From: JAZKFT01 sp039925965
GTDB lineage: Bacteria; Bacteroidota; Bacteroidia; Chitinophagales; Chitinophagaceae
Direction of reading: 5' to 3'
Assembly (NCBI GenBank): GCA_039925965.1
Contig: JBDSXW010000010.1
Location: 22,291-86,290, forward strand
Length of the DNA: 64,000 bases
Positions 31,297 to 39,887 of this stretch are shown piece after piece. Under the pieces are notes generated by a model. It did no database searches. It saw nothing but the letters and a program-made list of their open reading frames with translations, and was not told where the DNA came from. Both the position numbers and the translations under genes were made by a program. How positions within the stretch are numbered: position 1 is the first letter of the stretch; the number at the start of each line of letters is the position of its first letter.

Positions 31297-32289
31297 ATGA
31301 AGATCCTGATCATCCGCTTTTCTTCAATTGGCGATATTGTGCTTACAACCCCCGTTGTTCGTTGCCTGGCGAGGCAGGTGGCCGGTGCTGATATCCATTT
31401 TTTGACCAAGTATGAATACCGGCATATTGTAGCACCCAATCCATATATTAAAAAAGTGTATTTGCTGAAAGACAATTGGGAAGCATTGATTGAGGAACTG
31501 GAGGGGGAACGCTATGATTATGTAATTGACCTGCATAAAAACCTGCGTACAGCAAAAATAAAAAAGGCGCTGAAAAAGGCGGATTGTTTTTCCTACCAAA
31601 AACTGAACTGGCAAAAATGGCTGCTTACGAACCTGAAGATTAACCAGCTGCCGCCAGTTCATATTGTGGACAGGTATCTGGATACCGTTAAAAAACTGGG
31701 GGTAGTAAACGATAACCAGGGTCTTGACTATTTTATACCCGAAAAGGAAGTAGTTAAAGAAAGTGATATTCCCATGAGCCACCAGGCCGGGTTTATAGGC
31801 CTCGTAATTGGCGCATCCTACGCTACCAAGAAATTGCCCACTCAAAAACTTATAGCGCTTTGCACACTGATTCATCACCCGATTATCCTTATGGGCGGAC
31901 CAGAAGATCGGCAAACAGGGGATGCGATTGCCTCAGTAGATCCGCATAAAATCTACAATGCCTCGGGGAAATTTACGTTGAACGAAAGTGCCGACCTGGT
32001 AAGACGGTCCAAACTCGTCATCAGCCACGATACAGGCCTGATGCATATCGCGGCTGCTTTTAAAAAACCGGTAATCTCCATCTGGGGTAATACTGTTCCG
32101 GCTTTTGGAATGACACCCTATTATGGCAAATATGAAATAAGGTCAGCGATATTTGAAGTGGAGCACCTTAGTTGCCGGCCCTGTAGTAAGTTGGGTTATC
32201 AAAAATGTCCGAAGGGGCATTTTAAGTGCATGAACAATATTAGCCTGGAGGCCGTTGCTGCTACAGTGGAAACATTTTTAAGTAAATGA
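31297..32289 (+). CDS. Family 9 glycosyltransferase (heptosyltransferase-like)
   Basis: A 330-residue GT-B enzyme that probably adds heptose or a similar sugar to the lipopolysaccharide core. The N-terminal motif is ILIIRFSSIGDIVLTTPVV, and the C-terminal nucleotide-sugar motif is SHDTGLMHIAAAFKKPVISI. A cysteine cluster at the C-terminus (SCRPCSKLGYQKCPKGHFKC) is common in the Bacteroidota branch. It stands alone, 147 bp after the deoxynucleoside kinase. Confidence 0.92.
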   Translation: MKILIIRFSSIGDIVLTTPVVRCLARQVAGADIHFLTKYEYRHIVAPNPYIKKVYLLKDNWEALIEELEGERYDYVIDLHKNLRTAKIKKALKKADCFSYQKLNWQKWLLTNLKINQLPPVHIVDRYLDTVKKLGVVNDNQGLDYFIPEKEVVKESDIPMSHQAGFIGLVIGASYATKKLPTQKLIALCTLIHHPIILMGGPEDRQTGDAIASVDPHKIYNASGKFTLNESADLVRRSKLVISHDTGLMHIAAAFKKPVISIWGNTVPAFGMTPYYGKYEIRSAIFEVEHLSCRPCSKLGYQKCPKGHFKCMNNISLEAVAATVETFLSK

Positions 32290-32360
32290 GGATACGGGTT
32301 CACTCACCGGAACCGGTGTTTTTGTAATTTTTTTTTATCTTACCCGCACAATCTCACATT

Positions 32361-33713
32361 ATGAAACCCATCAAATGGTCTTTAATTTTATTGGTGCTTT
32401 GCACAGTTGCGAATGCCCAAAAAACCGTAACCCTTTATTCTGCCTGTGAAATGGGCGGTAAAAGCAGCCAGCTCGGTCCCGGTGATTATACCAGGTTCCG
32501 CACAGGCATTAACAATGATGACCTGTCATCCATCGTGATTCCCGCCGGGATGAAGGCCATTCTTTTTGAGGATGATAATTTTAATGGTACCAGCTATGAA
32601 TTATTGCAAACCACCAATTGTATCGGTGCCGGCTGGAATAAGCGAATGACCTCTATTAAGATAAGAGAGGTAAATGATAACGGTGGCAAACCCATACCAG
32701 TTGCGCCCAGGCTCAATTACGGCCAGGTAGGTATTTATAGCGAATGTTTTTACGAGGGGCGTAGTAAAGTATTAACGCCGGGTAACTATACCCGTTTTCA
32801 ACATGGATTAAATAACGATGATCTTTGTTCGCTTGTGATACCGAACGGGATGACTGTTCGATTATTTGCGGACGATAATTTCAATGGCAGGGCAATCACA
32901 TTGAGCCGCACGGTATCATGCCTGCTGGACGAGAATTTTAACCGGGAAATGACTTCTATGCAGGTGTATTATACCGGCTCCGGACCGATCGTTTCTAACA
33001 ACGGAACAAATAATGGCTATAATAATAACAGCGGCTATAATGGGAATAGTGGCAACAACGCCAATGCTGCCGCAGTGGTTATTTACGAGGACTGCAATTA
33101 CCAGGGTCGCAACCAGTCATTAGTGGCGGGCGACTACCTCAGTTCACAAATAACGCTCGGTCCAAACGCCATTTCGTCTATCCGGGTCGCCCCTGGATTT
33201 GGGATCAAAGTGTACCGGCAGAATAATTACCAGGGCAACAATACCGATTTTACATCCGACCAAAACTGCCTGGGCTCCCTGTTCAATAATGCCATCCAGT
33301 CATTAAGCATTTACGCTATCAGTGGTTCAAATGGAAACAACAATGGGTATAATAACAGCGGCAACAACAATGGCGGTGGATTTAATAACAACAGTACTAA
33401 CACCGTCACAAATACCAACCAGTCAACCAATAGTTTCTCCACCCGTGCCATTACGGTATATTCCGATGGCCGATACAAGGGTGTGAGCATGATACTAAGT
33501 CCGGGCCAGTATGACGGTACCAAGTTGGCAGCCGGGGTAGGAGAGCGGTCGATTTCCTCAATGGTGGTACCCAATGGTTACCGTGCCAAAGTGTTTTCGG
33601 GCCCAAACTTTGACGGAGAAACCGCTACCATTTCGGCTACTATTTTTAATATGGGCAGTGGCAACAGCTGGAACGATAAGATTGGGTCCATTATAGTAGA
33701 AAAAACCTATTAG
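32361..33713 (+). CDS. Secreted protein with four beta/gamma-crystallin domains
   Basis: A 450-residue exported protein with a signal peptide (cleavage after ANAQ, residue 20). Four crystallin domains lie at about residues 22-104, 122-205, 237-320 and 362-450. Domains 2-4 are separated by Asn/Gly-rich linkers (206-236 and 320-360). Microbial domains of this fold bind calcium through N/D-N/D-x-x-S/T-S. Domain 1 has N52-D-D-L-S-S and N93-K-R-M-T-S. Domain 2 has N152-D-D-L-C-S, domain 3 has P268-N-A-I-S-S, and domain 4 has E395-R-S-I-S-S. So calcium sites weaken toward the C-terminus. Role is unknown, perhaps adhesion or matrix. Its stop codon overlaps that of the convergent VOC gene. Confidence 0.88.
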   Translation: MKPIKWSLILLVLCTVANAQKTVTLYSACEMGGKSSQLGPGDYTRFRTGINNDDLSSIVIPAGMKAILFEDDNFNGTSYELLQTTNCIGAGWNKRMTSIKIREVNDNGGKPIPVAPRLNYGQVGIYSECFYEGRSKVLTPGNYTRFQHGLNNDDLCSLVIPNGMTVRLFADDNFNGRAITLSRTVSCLLDENFNREMTSMQVYYTGSGPIVSNNGTNNGYNNNSGYNGNSGNNANAAAVVIYEDCNYQGRNQSLVAGDYLSSQITLGPNAISSIRVAPGFGIKVYRQNNYQGNNTDFTSDQNCLGSLFNNAIQSLSIYAISGSNGNNNGYNNSGNNNGGGFNNNSTNTVTNTNQSTNSFSTRAITVYSDGRYKGVSMILSPGQYDGTKLAAGVGERSISSMVVPNGYRAKVFSGPNFDGETATISATIFNMGSGNSWNDKIGSIIVEKTY

Positions 33714-34099
33714 GGTGCAACCGTTTCAGCCGGAGGAGTATTGATCCACCACTGGTTATTCCATTCGTCTTCAAAGCCAAACCCACGGCCATAGGGACGG
33801 TCTTCGAGCGGAGTTAGGATATTATAGCCCCCAGCCACCGCCTTTTCATGAATGGTATCGGCGTCACTGAGGTATAAAAACATACCTGCCGATCTGGGCG
33901 GATAGGTATCAGTCGCGTCACAAAACATGATCACCGCCTGCTCTATTTGCAGCTCGGCATGCATGATCACACCTTGTTCACGTAGGGTTTCGTGGCGCAT
34001 GGAAGCGCCTAAAATGGCTTTCGCGAAATCGATAAATTTCGTGGCGTCTTTTACAATGAGATAGGGCATTACTGGCAGGTAGCCTTCGGGGATTTTCAT
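33710..34099 (-). CDS. VOC family protein (PhnB/glyoxalase-like)
   Basis: A 129-residue single VOC-fold protein. It shows VMPYLIVKDATKFIDFAKAI at the N-terminus, HAELQIEQAVIMFCDA centrally and GRGFGFEDEWNNQWWINTPP at the end, the pattern of PhnB-like proteins. Metal residues cannot be assigned with certainty. The TAA stop overlaps the TAG of the convergent crystallin gene (shared TTAG at 33710-33713), so there is no room for a terminator between them. Confidence 0.88.
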   Translation of the reverse strand: MKIPEGYLPVMPYLIVKDATKFIDFAKAILGASMRHETLREQGVIMHAELQIEQAVIMFCDATDTYPPRSAGMFLYLSDADTIHEKAVAGGYNILTPLEDRPYGRGFGFEDEWNNQWWINTPPAETVAP

Positions 34100-34288
34100 G
34101 ATAGCGTTGTTTTTAGATTATTTAAGCCTCCCTGCCCTCTCCCCCAAATAATCGGGATAGGCGACGGAGGGTTCTGCAACCGAGCTCATTTTCGTAAAGT
34201 TGCTTTATTGCCGCTAGGGCCTTCACTTTTGACGGTTTTTAGATAGCCTGTTCATAAGCATCCTCTACTCCGGTTTTTTTGGCTCAGC

Positions 34289-35779
34289 TTACCCCCCAAA
34301 AAACAAATACCCAAGCAATATCGCCGTGATAATACCTACAAAATCGGCCAGTAGCATGGCGCCTACGGCATAGCGGGTATTTTTTACGGAGACGGCACCG
34401 AAATAAACGGCGATGACATAAAACGTAGTGTCGCTGCTGCCGTTTAGAATGCAACTAAGCTTGCCGGCAAATGAATCGGCGCCAAATGTTTTCATCGTGT
34501 CCACCATCATGCCTCGGGCGCCGCCGCCACTAAAAGGCTTGATGATCGCCGTCGGTAATCCGTCAACAAAACGCGTGTCTGCACCCATAGCGGCAAACAG
34601 GTGTTTGAAGCCGTTGATTAATACATCGAAGGCCCCGCTATTGCGCAGCATACTGATGGCAACCAGCATGCCCACGAGATAGGGAATAATGCGCACCGCC
34701 GTTTCAAACCCACCCTTGGCGCCCTGGATAAATGCGTCGAATACATCAATCTTTTTGTACAGGCCGCCGAGGATGATCAGCAGGAAGATTAACAGGATCA
34801 GGCCATTGCTAAGAATGCCGGAGAAAGCCTGTACATGATCGCTGTTAAGTGACTTGATATAGAGCACCAGTGCGGCGATGATGGCGGAGATACCGCCTAC
34901 CCAGGCCAGTATGACCGGTTGAAAAATATTGATCTTTTGCTTGAACGAAACGATAAACATGGCAGCCAGTGTAGCTACGAAAGTGGCGATCATGCAGGGG
35001 ACAAAAATGTCGGTGGGATTGGCAGCTTTGGTACTGGCTCTGAGTGCAATAATGCTTACCGGAATCAATGTAAGCCCCGATGCATGGAGGCAGAGAAACA
35101 TGATTTGGGAATTGCTGGCCCGGTCCTTATTGGGGTTGAGTTCCTGCAGGCTTTCCATGGCTTTGATACCAAACGGGGTGGCGGCATTATCGAGCCCGAG
35201 CAGGTTGGCGCTAAAATTCATCATCATATGTCCCATCGCCGGGTGACCCTTGGGCAGGTCGGGGAAGATCTTAGAAAAGAAGGGCGCGATGATGCGTGAC
35301 AGCAAGTTGATACCACCAGCCTTTTCCGCGATGCCCATAAAACCCATAAACAGGGCCATGATACCGATCAGGCCAATGCAGATATTTACAGCCACTTTGC
35401 AGGTTTCGATAATACCATCCACTGGTTTCTGCAGTCGATTGAGTACCTGGTTATAGGTGAACACCCGCAAGGCCGGATTGTCCTTCTTTAGCTTCGCGAC
35501 CGAATCTGAAAAAGGGTTATCTGTAATAATGGTGTTCCATTCGTCGGCCTTGTCACTTTTTTTATAGGCGAACGATTTTACGGTTTTTGCAAAACTATCT
35601 GTGCTCGCAAAGCTGGTGCCATTTGGCGTTCCCACGGTGGTGTAAGTGTACACATCATCAGCCTTACCCGTAACCATACGGCTGAAAATATCACTTTGCC
35701 CATCAGTAACAATGCAGCGGATCCCCGCCATAAGAATAGCGATAATAATAAACCCCGACCAGATTCTCGTTAATGCCAT
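34289..35779 (-). CDS. SpmA-SpmB fusion (nucleoside-recognition domain membrane protein)
   Basis: A 496-residue inner-membrane protein combining the spore maturation proteins A and B, as is usual outside spore formers. The SpmA half holds GHPAMGHMMMNFSANLLGLD and NAATPFGIKAMESLQELNP. The SpmB half, from about residue 340, has FETAVRIIPYLVGMLVAISM, KPFSGGGARGMMVDTMKTFG and ILNGSSDTTFYVIAVYFGAV. A hydrophilic insert of roughly 80 residues (about 30-110) after the first helix is longer than in the Firmicutes proteins. The substrate of these proteins is not known. It is a single gene. Confidence 0.9.
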   Translation of the reverse strand: MALTRIWSGFIIIAILMAGIRCIVTDGQSDIFSRMVTGKADDVYTYTTVGTPNGTSFASTDSFAKTVKSFAYKKSDKADEWNTIITDNPFSDSVAKLKKDNPALRVFTYNQVLNRLQKPVDGIIETCKVAVNICIGLIGIMALFMGFMGIAEKAGGINLLSRIIAPFFSKIFPDLPKGHPAMGHMMMNFSANLLGLDNAATPFGIKAMESLQELNPNKDRASNSQIMFLCLHASGLTLIPVSIIALRASTKAANPTDIFVPCMIATFVATLAAMFIVSFKQKINIFQPVILAWVGGISAIIAALVLYIKSLNSDHVQAFSGILSNGLILLIFLLIILGGLYKKIDVFDAFIQGAKGGFETAVRIIPYLVGMLVAISMLRNSGAFDVLINGFKHLFAAMGADTRFVDGLPTAIIKPFSGGGARGMMVDTMKTFGADSFAGKLSCILNGSSDTTFYVIAVYFGAVSVKNTRYAVGAMLLADFVGIITAILLGYLFFGG

Positions 35780-36032
35780 AGCGGTGATTTGATAAGCCCC
35801 GGGTAGCAGGGCAGGCTAAAGTAGGCAATAAGCGTTTTAGAAAATAAAAAAATGAAAAGGCTTGCGATAAGTGCAACCGATGTTGGTAAAGCCCACTGGC
35901 ACGACCTCCTAAAACCTTTAAAGGCGCGGCTCACCGGCGTTTCTTTTTTTGCTTATTTTTCTTTTATCTTCATCAGCCGGCGTTCTACCCGCCTAACAAT
36001 ACATTTTATTATCATCCATTAAACAGAAAATT

Positions 36033-36404
36033 ATGAAATTAGGTGCCTTCTCAATAAGCCTTAGCGTGAAAGATATTCATGTCTCAAAGGCATTCTATGA
36101 AGCTCTTGGCTTTACGGTAACTGCCGGAAAATTAGAAAGTAACTACCTGATCATGAAAAATGAAGATTCCCTGGTAGGCCTCTTCCAGGGAATGTTTGAG
36201 AATAACATCATCACTTTTAACCCCGGCTGGGACCAAAATGCCGGCGCCCTTGAATCTTTTGATGATGTGCGGGAAATTCAGTCCCAACTCAAAACCAGCG
36301 GTATCCTATTGGTAGCCCAGGCTGATGAAACTACCACCGGGCCTGCAAGTGTAATGCTCACCGATCCGGATGGGAATATGATTCTTATAGATCAGCATCG
36401 TTAA
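36033..36404 (+). CDS. VOC family protein
   Basis: A 123-residue single-domain VOC protein. The core strands are FSISLSVKDIHVSKAFYEAL and ASVMLTDPDGNMILIDQHR, typical of the small glyoxalase/bleomycin-resistance group. No function can be assigned. It is not closely similar to the VOC protein at 33.7 kb. Monocistronic. Confidence 0.88.
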   Translation: MKLGAFSISLSVKDIHVSKAFYEALGFTVTAGKLESNYLIMKNEDSLVGLFQGMFENNIITFNPGWDQNAGALESFDDVREIQSQLKTSGILLVAQADETTTGPASVMLTDPDGNMILIDQHR

Positions 36405-36775
36405 GACCTATTCTTTGCATTTCAGCAAATCGCCAGCACGGCAGCGGAACTACAAGTTTTTCCGGGTTTTAGCGACCGGGTTATTTTTTTTGGTCACCAG
36501 CATTCGTTTTTTATAGCGTCGACATTGGCGAGGCTCCGTTCGACAGTGATAAGTATGGCATCATTTTACATCAATACCAAAACCTTGAGACAGACTTAAA
36601 TTGTCCGCCGGTAAAAGGGAATGAACCCATTACGACAAATTCTTTGTTTTGTAAATGTTCTTTTGCGGACCTTTTCATGCAGGTACGTTGATAGTCATTA
36701 AAATCGGCCATTGATCGACAAATTTCTGCTGCTTTTTAATGGATTGGCTACATTAGACTTCCAAAACAATGACGC
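36405..36775. other. 371-bp intergenic region
   Basis: No gene is seen. A direct repeat of CCGGGTT flanks a short spacer at about 36457-36482 and is followed by a T run. Nothing else stands out. Confidence 0.4.
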
Positions 36776-37999
36776 ATGAAAAAGTTAGGACTGGCGGCTA
36801 CACTATTGATGGTAATGAATTTTTTGTTAGCCCAGTATGTAAACGACAACAAACTGTTTCGCACCGTTAGCTGGCAACAACTTTGCAAAGAGATACAGGC
36901 TAAAGAAAGCTATATGCTGCTGGATGTCCGCTCTCCGGGAGAATTCAGCGATACTTCTGAGTCGGAAAATTACAATATGGGCCACCTGAAAGGCGCTATC
37001 AATATACCCCTTAATCAGCTGGGAGAAAGGCTGGGGGAACTCGAGCCCTACCATGGTAAAACCATTTACGTGTATTGCAGCCATAGCCAGCGCAGTCGCC
37101 GCGGTGCTAAATTGTTGAGTGAAAAAGGATTTAAAAACGTGGTGAATGTGAATGGGGGCATGACGCAGCTCAACCTGGAGAAAAATAATAAGGTGCTTTG
37201 TGGTAAAAATATATACGAAACTAAGAATGCCTACCAGCTATTATCGCCAACAGATGTGTGCCGTATAATGGCGGAGGATAAAACCGTGCTGGTACTCGAT
37301 ATCCGGAACGATTCCGTGTACAGAGGAATTTCTACAAATGAGAAATTAAATGCAAACGGACGGTTTAAGAAAACGCTTCATATCCCCGCTGACAGAATCT
37401 CTGCAAATATGGGCGATATCGCAAAAGACCGGCAGATCATCGTCGTGGACGATTTTGGCGACGCGAGCCCGGCGGTAGCAAAAAGCTTGCTTTCAAACGG
37501 GTACAGGAATGTAGGTATTCTTTTTAATGGCATGCAGATGTGGACCGACATGCCACTGAAAAGACTACCGTGTAAAGATGAATTGGTCTCCACCCGCGTG
37601 CCTTATGGCCTGTTGTCGGTAGAAGATTTAGGTGGCTGGATGAAAACAAATAAAGACGCCCTGGTAATAGACACCAGGAATACTGAGGAGTTCAGAAATA
37701 GTTCAAAGGATAGCTGGCGGAATATCGGCAACATCGTTCGTGCGAAAAATTTCCCTGCAGCAGCTATTCAGGGAAAGATGGAAGAGCTGTTGCCCTTCAA
37801 AGACAAACCAATACTGCTATATGGTTTGGGATCTTCACCTGAAGTGTTCGGGGTGGCTAAAATGCTTACTGACAGCGGATTTACACAGATCCAGGTGTTA
37901 CTCAATGGCCTCTTTACGATCCGCTGGACAGCGGCCAACCTGGAAGGCTATAGCGACCTGAAGGCCCTGGTAACGAATGTGCCGGAAGAGAACTGGTAG
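36776..37999 (+). CDS. Exported protein with three rhodanese domains, one active
   Basis: A 407-residue protein with a signal peptide (cleavage near Ala19-Gln20). Domain 1 (about residues 30-135) has the entry LLDVRSPGEFSD and the active loop CSHSQRS with Cys101, so it may move sulfane sulfur. Domain 2 (about 155-260) has VLDIRNDSVY, but the loop position is VDDFGDAS with no Cys. Domain 3 (about 278-385) has LVIDTRNTEEF, and the loop is YGLGSSPE, again with no Cys. Tandem rhodaneses with inactive modules are known, but three in a row in the periplasm is less common. It is a single gene. Confidence 0.88.
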   Translation: MKKLGLAATLLMVMNFLLAQYVNDNKLFRTVSWQQLCKEIQAKESYMLLDVRSPGEFSDTSESENYNMGHLKGAINIPLNQLGERLGELEPYHGKTIYVYCSHSQRSRRGAKLLSEKGFKNVVNVNGGMTQLNLEKNNKVLCGKNIYETKNAYQLLSPTDVCRIMAEDKTVLVLDIRNDSVYRGISTNEKLNANGRFKKTLHIPADRISANMGDIAKDRQIIVVDDFGDASPAVAKSLLSNGYRNVGILFNGMQMWTDMPLKRLPCKDELVSTRVPYGLLSVEDLGGWMKTNKDALVIDTRNTEEFRNSSKDSWRNIGNIVRAKNFPAAAIQGKMEELLPFKDKPILLYGLGSSPEVFGVAKMLTDSGFTQIQVLLNGLFTIRWTAANLEGYSDLKALVTNVPEENW

Positions 38000-38007
38000 T
38001 GAGCGGG

Positions 38008-38088
38008 TAGTAGATAGTAGATAATAGATAGTAGATAATAGATAGTAGATATTAGATAATAGATAGTAGATAATAGATTAATAGATAA
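38008..38088. repeat. AGATAGTAGATAATAG-type repeat
   Basis: About 80 bp built from AGATAGTAGATAAT words begins 9 bp after the rhodanese gene stop. The 18-mer AGATAGTAGATAATAGAT at 38012-38029 recurs exactly at 62276-62293, just after rpoC. The rest of the 473-bp gap to ndk holds only a terminator and no gene I can support. Confidence 0.9.
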
Positions 38089-38417
38089 ATGCCATTAGGC
38101 AGGTGGTATAAAATTTTTTCTGCCTGGATGGGGTTAGTGGTTGGATGGGCGAATTCTTAGAATACCGGAACGTTGACAAACGTATTATTTAACGGCAGCA
38201 ACGCCAATGGCGGAGTAGGGGAGGCCAACGCACGGAAGGGCTTTTAGAACACGCGTTGGCGAAACTATTTTTCGCTTAATGCGACTTAGGTTCCTTAATC
38301 CAAAAAAATCCCAGTGAGGTGAAAATACTATATCGTTCACAATGATCATTGCAACAGAACTCAGGAGGAGTGACAGTAGCGGAGGGTTTGACTTATGGAT
38401 GAGATTCAGCAAGGCAC

Positions 38418-38454
38418 AAAAAAACCTTCATTCCAATGGGATGAAGGTTTTTTT
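38418..38454 (-). terminator. Terminator of ndk
   Basis: CCTTCAT at 38425-38431 pairs with ATGAAGG at 38441-38447, extended by CC/GG inside and flanked by A and T runs. It starts 19 bp beyond the ndk stop codon. Confidence 0.9.
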
Positions 38455-38472
38455 AAGTAGCGAAGTTGCTGC

Positions 38473-38886
38473 TTATCTTTCCAGCATGCTGAAGAAGAAG
38501 TCGCCTTCGATCTTTGCATTTTCGTCGCTATCGCTGCCATGTACAGCGTTTTCGCCTACAGATGCGGCATATTTTTTACGGATCGTTCCCTCTGCTGCGT
38601 TAGCAGGGTTGGTAGCACCGATCAGGGTACGGAAATCTTCCACCGCATTATCTTTTTCCAGTATGGCTGCCACGATCGGAGCGCTGCTCATAAATTCAAC
38701 GAGTTCGCCATAGAAAGGACGTGCTGCGTGAACTGCATAAAACTCACCTGCTTTTTCTTTACTTAAATGGGTCATTTTCATAGCCACGATACGGTAGCCT
38801 GCGCCAATGATCTGGTCTAAGATACCACCAGTATATCCTTTACCAAAGGCATCCGGCTTAATCATGGTAAATGTTCTGTTGCTCAT
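38473..38886 (-). CDS. ndk: Nucleoside diphosphate kinase
   Basis: A 137-residue enzyme that equalises NTP and dNTP pools. It starts NRTFTMIKPDAFGKGYTGGI. The active-site histidine lies in the segment that in most members reads NxxHGSDS; here it is AVHGSDSDENAKIEGDFFF, so His is present. Length is normal for the phylum. It is monocistronic, with its own terminator and a -7 box-like octamer upstream. Confidence 0.96.
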   Translation of the reverse strand: MSNRTFTMIKPDAFGKGYTGGILDQIIGAGYRIVAMKMTHLSKEKAGEFYAVHAARPFYGELVEFMSSAPIVAAILEKDNAVEDFRTLIGATNPANAAEGTIRKKYAASVGENAVHGSDSDENAKIEGDFFFSMLER

Positions 38887-38910
38887 ATTTGCTTGCTTTT
38901 TTTAACGCGG

Positions 38911-38918
38911 CAAATGTA
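38911..38918 (-). promoter_or_regulatory. -7 box-like TACATTTG of ndk
   Basis: The minus strand reads TACATTTG, identical to the octamers ahead of the riboflavin synthase and ABC permease genes, 24 bp before the ndk ATG. No TTG was found at the standard distance. Confidence 0.45.
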
Positions 38919-38990
38919 GGGTTTTGAGCCAATAAAACATCTGGCACAGCGGCATGCGATTGTGGACCGTCCCACTTTCCGTTGCAAATG

Positions 38991-39494
38991 CTATCTGGAA
39001 AGCCGCCATTCTATATCGCCAGCAGTATCCAATCTGGTGAAATTGTTTTTTGCAAGGACACGTTGTGAAGCTGTATTTGCCGGATCTGTCGTGGCAAAGA
39101 TGGTTTTTACACCCGGCTGTGCCAAAGCCCAGGTGGATATGGCCGCAACTGCCTCCGTCATATAGCCCCGGCCCTGGAAACCATTAAAGCCGCCGTAACC
39201 GATCTCTATTTCACCCTTTTCACCCGGTGCTCCTTTGAAACACAGGTCGCCGACCGCCAGTTTTTTTTCGGAGTCGGTAATGAGCCAAATGGTCAGGAAT
39301 AGCCAGTCACCCGGGTTGTTTTTTACACCTGGCAGGATGCGATTATCAATCGCTACAGCCAGGTTGGGGGCGATTGTTCGTGGATAGCGCTGCAGGCCGA
39401 GCTCCGTTTCCAACCGGTCGTTCAAAGCTTTGTACAACAGGAGCTGTTCGTAGGTTAGGGGAAACAGGGAGAGGCGTTTGGTTTCTAATTTCAT
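38991..39494 (-). CDS. GNAT family N-acetyltransferase (RimJ/RimL-like)
   Basis: A 167-residue acetyltransferase. The start MKLETKRLSLFPLTYEQLLL is typical of the RimJ/RimL group. The acetyl-CoA region is in EIGYGGFNGFQGRGYMTEAV, where the Q/RxxGxG/A loop reads FQGRGYM. IFATTDPANTASQRVLAKNN completes the fold. Substrate is not predictable. Confidence 0.9.
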   Translation of the reverse strand: MKLETKRLSLFPLTYEQLLLYKALNDRLETELGLQRYPRTIAPNLAVAIDNRILPGVKNNPGDWLFLTIWLITDSEKKLAVGDLCFKGAPGEKGEIEIGYGGFNGFQGRGYMTEAVAAISTWALAQPGVKTIFATTDPANTASQRVLAKNNFTRLDTAGDIEWRLSR

Positions 39495-39887
39495 TACCGT
39501 TGATTATTGGGCGTCACTTGGTGGCGTAATGTGCACTTACTTTTTAATGTAAAATCAATTTTTTTGGCAGAGGTATAATTTTAAATTCAGAGGCTTGCCA
39601 AAACCCCTTCAGATCGGGGGTAAAAAGAAAGCCCTTATTGATTGCAATAAGGGTTACATAACTTATATTCCAGATAACAAAACTTGCGGGAAACGCCTTT
39701 GAAATTCGCTTTTATACTAGACCGCCGCTTCCTTAACGTTGCTTCTGCCTCCGGCACCGTTGCTGCTCCCGTCGCCGCATTACCAGAATAGAGGCGGGAG
39801 CTGCCTATCGTTAACAACTATGGTTGAAATACGCATCGCATGAATTAAATACCGCGATGCCGTATTTGCGATTTCAGGGTTGTATTT
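39495..39887. other. 393-bp gap with several hairpins; possible small RNA on the minus strand
   Basis: Three stems are visible: AAATACG-ATCGC / GCGAT-CGTATTT at 39827-39867, GCTCCCG / CGGGAGC at 39765-39801 and CCCTTATTG / CAATAAGGG at 39632-39653. Read on the minus strand, the last is followed by CTTTCTTTTT, which makes a terminator. A 60-codon minus frame at 39635-39817 ends inside that stem and has no family, so a structured RNA is as likely as a protein. Confidence 0.35.

Noticed and set aside
38185..38412. 75-codon minus-strand frame before ndk terminator
   Set aside because: No family, poor composition in its first half, and it lies in repeat-rich non-coding DNA.
39635..39817. 60-codon minus-strand frame
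   Set aside because: It ends inside a terminator stem and has no recognisable features; treated as part of a possible RNA instead.
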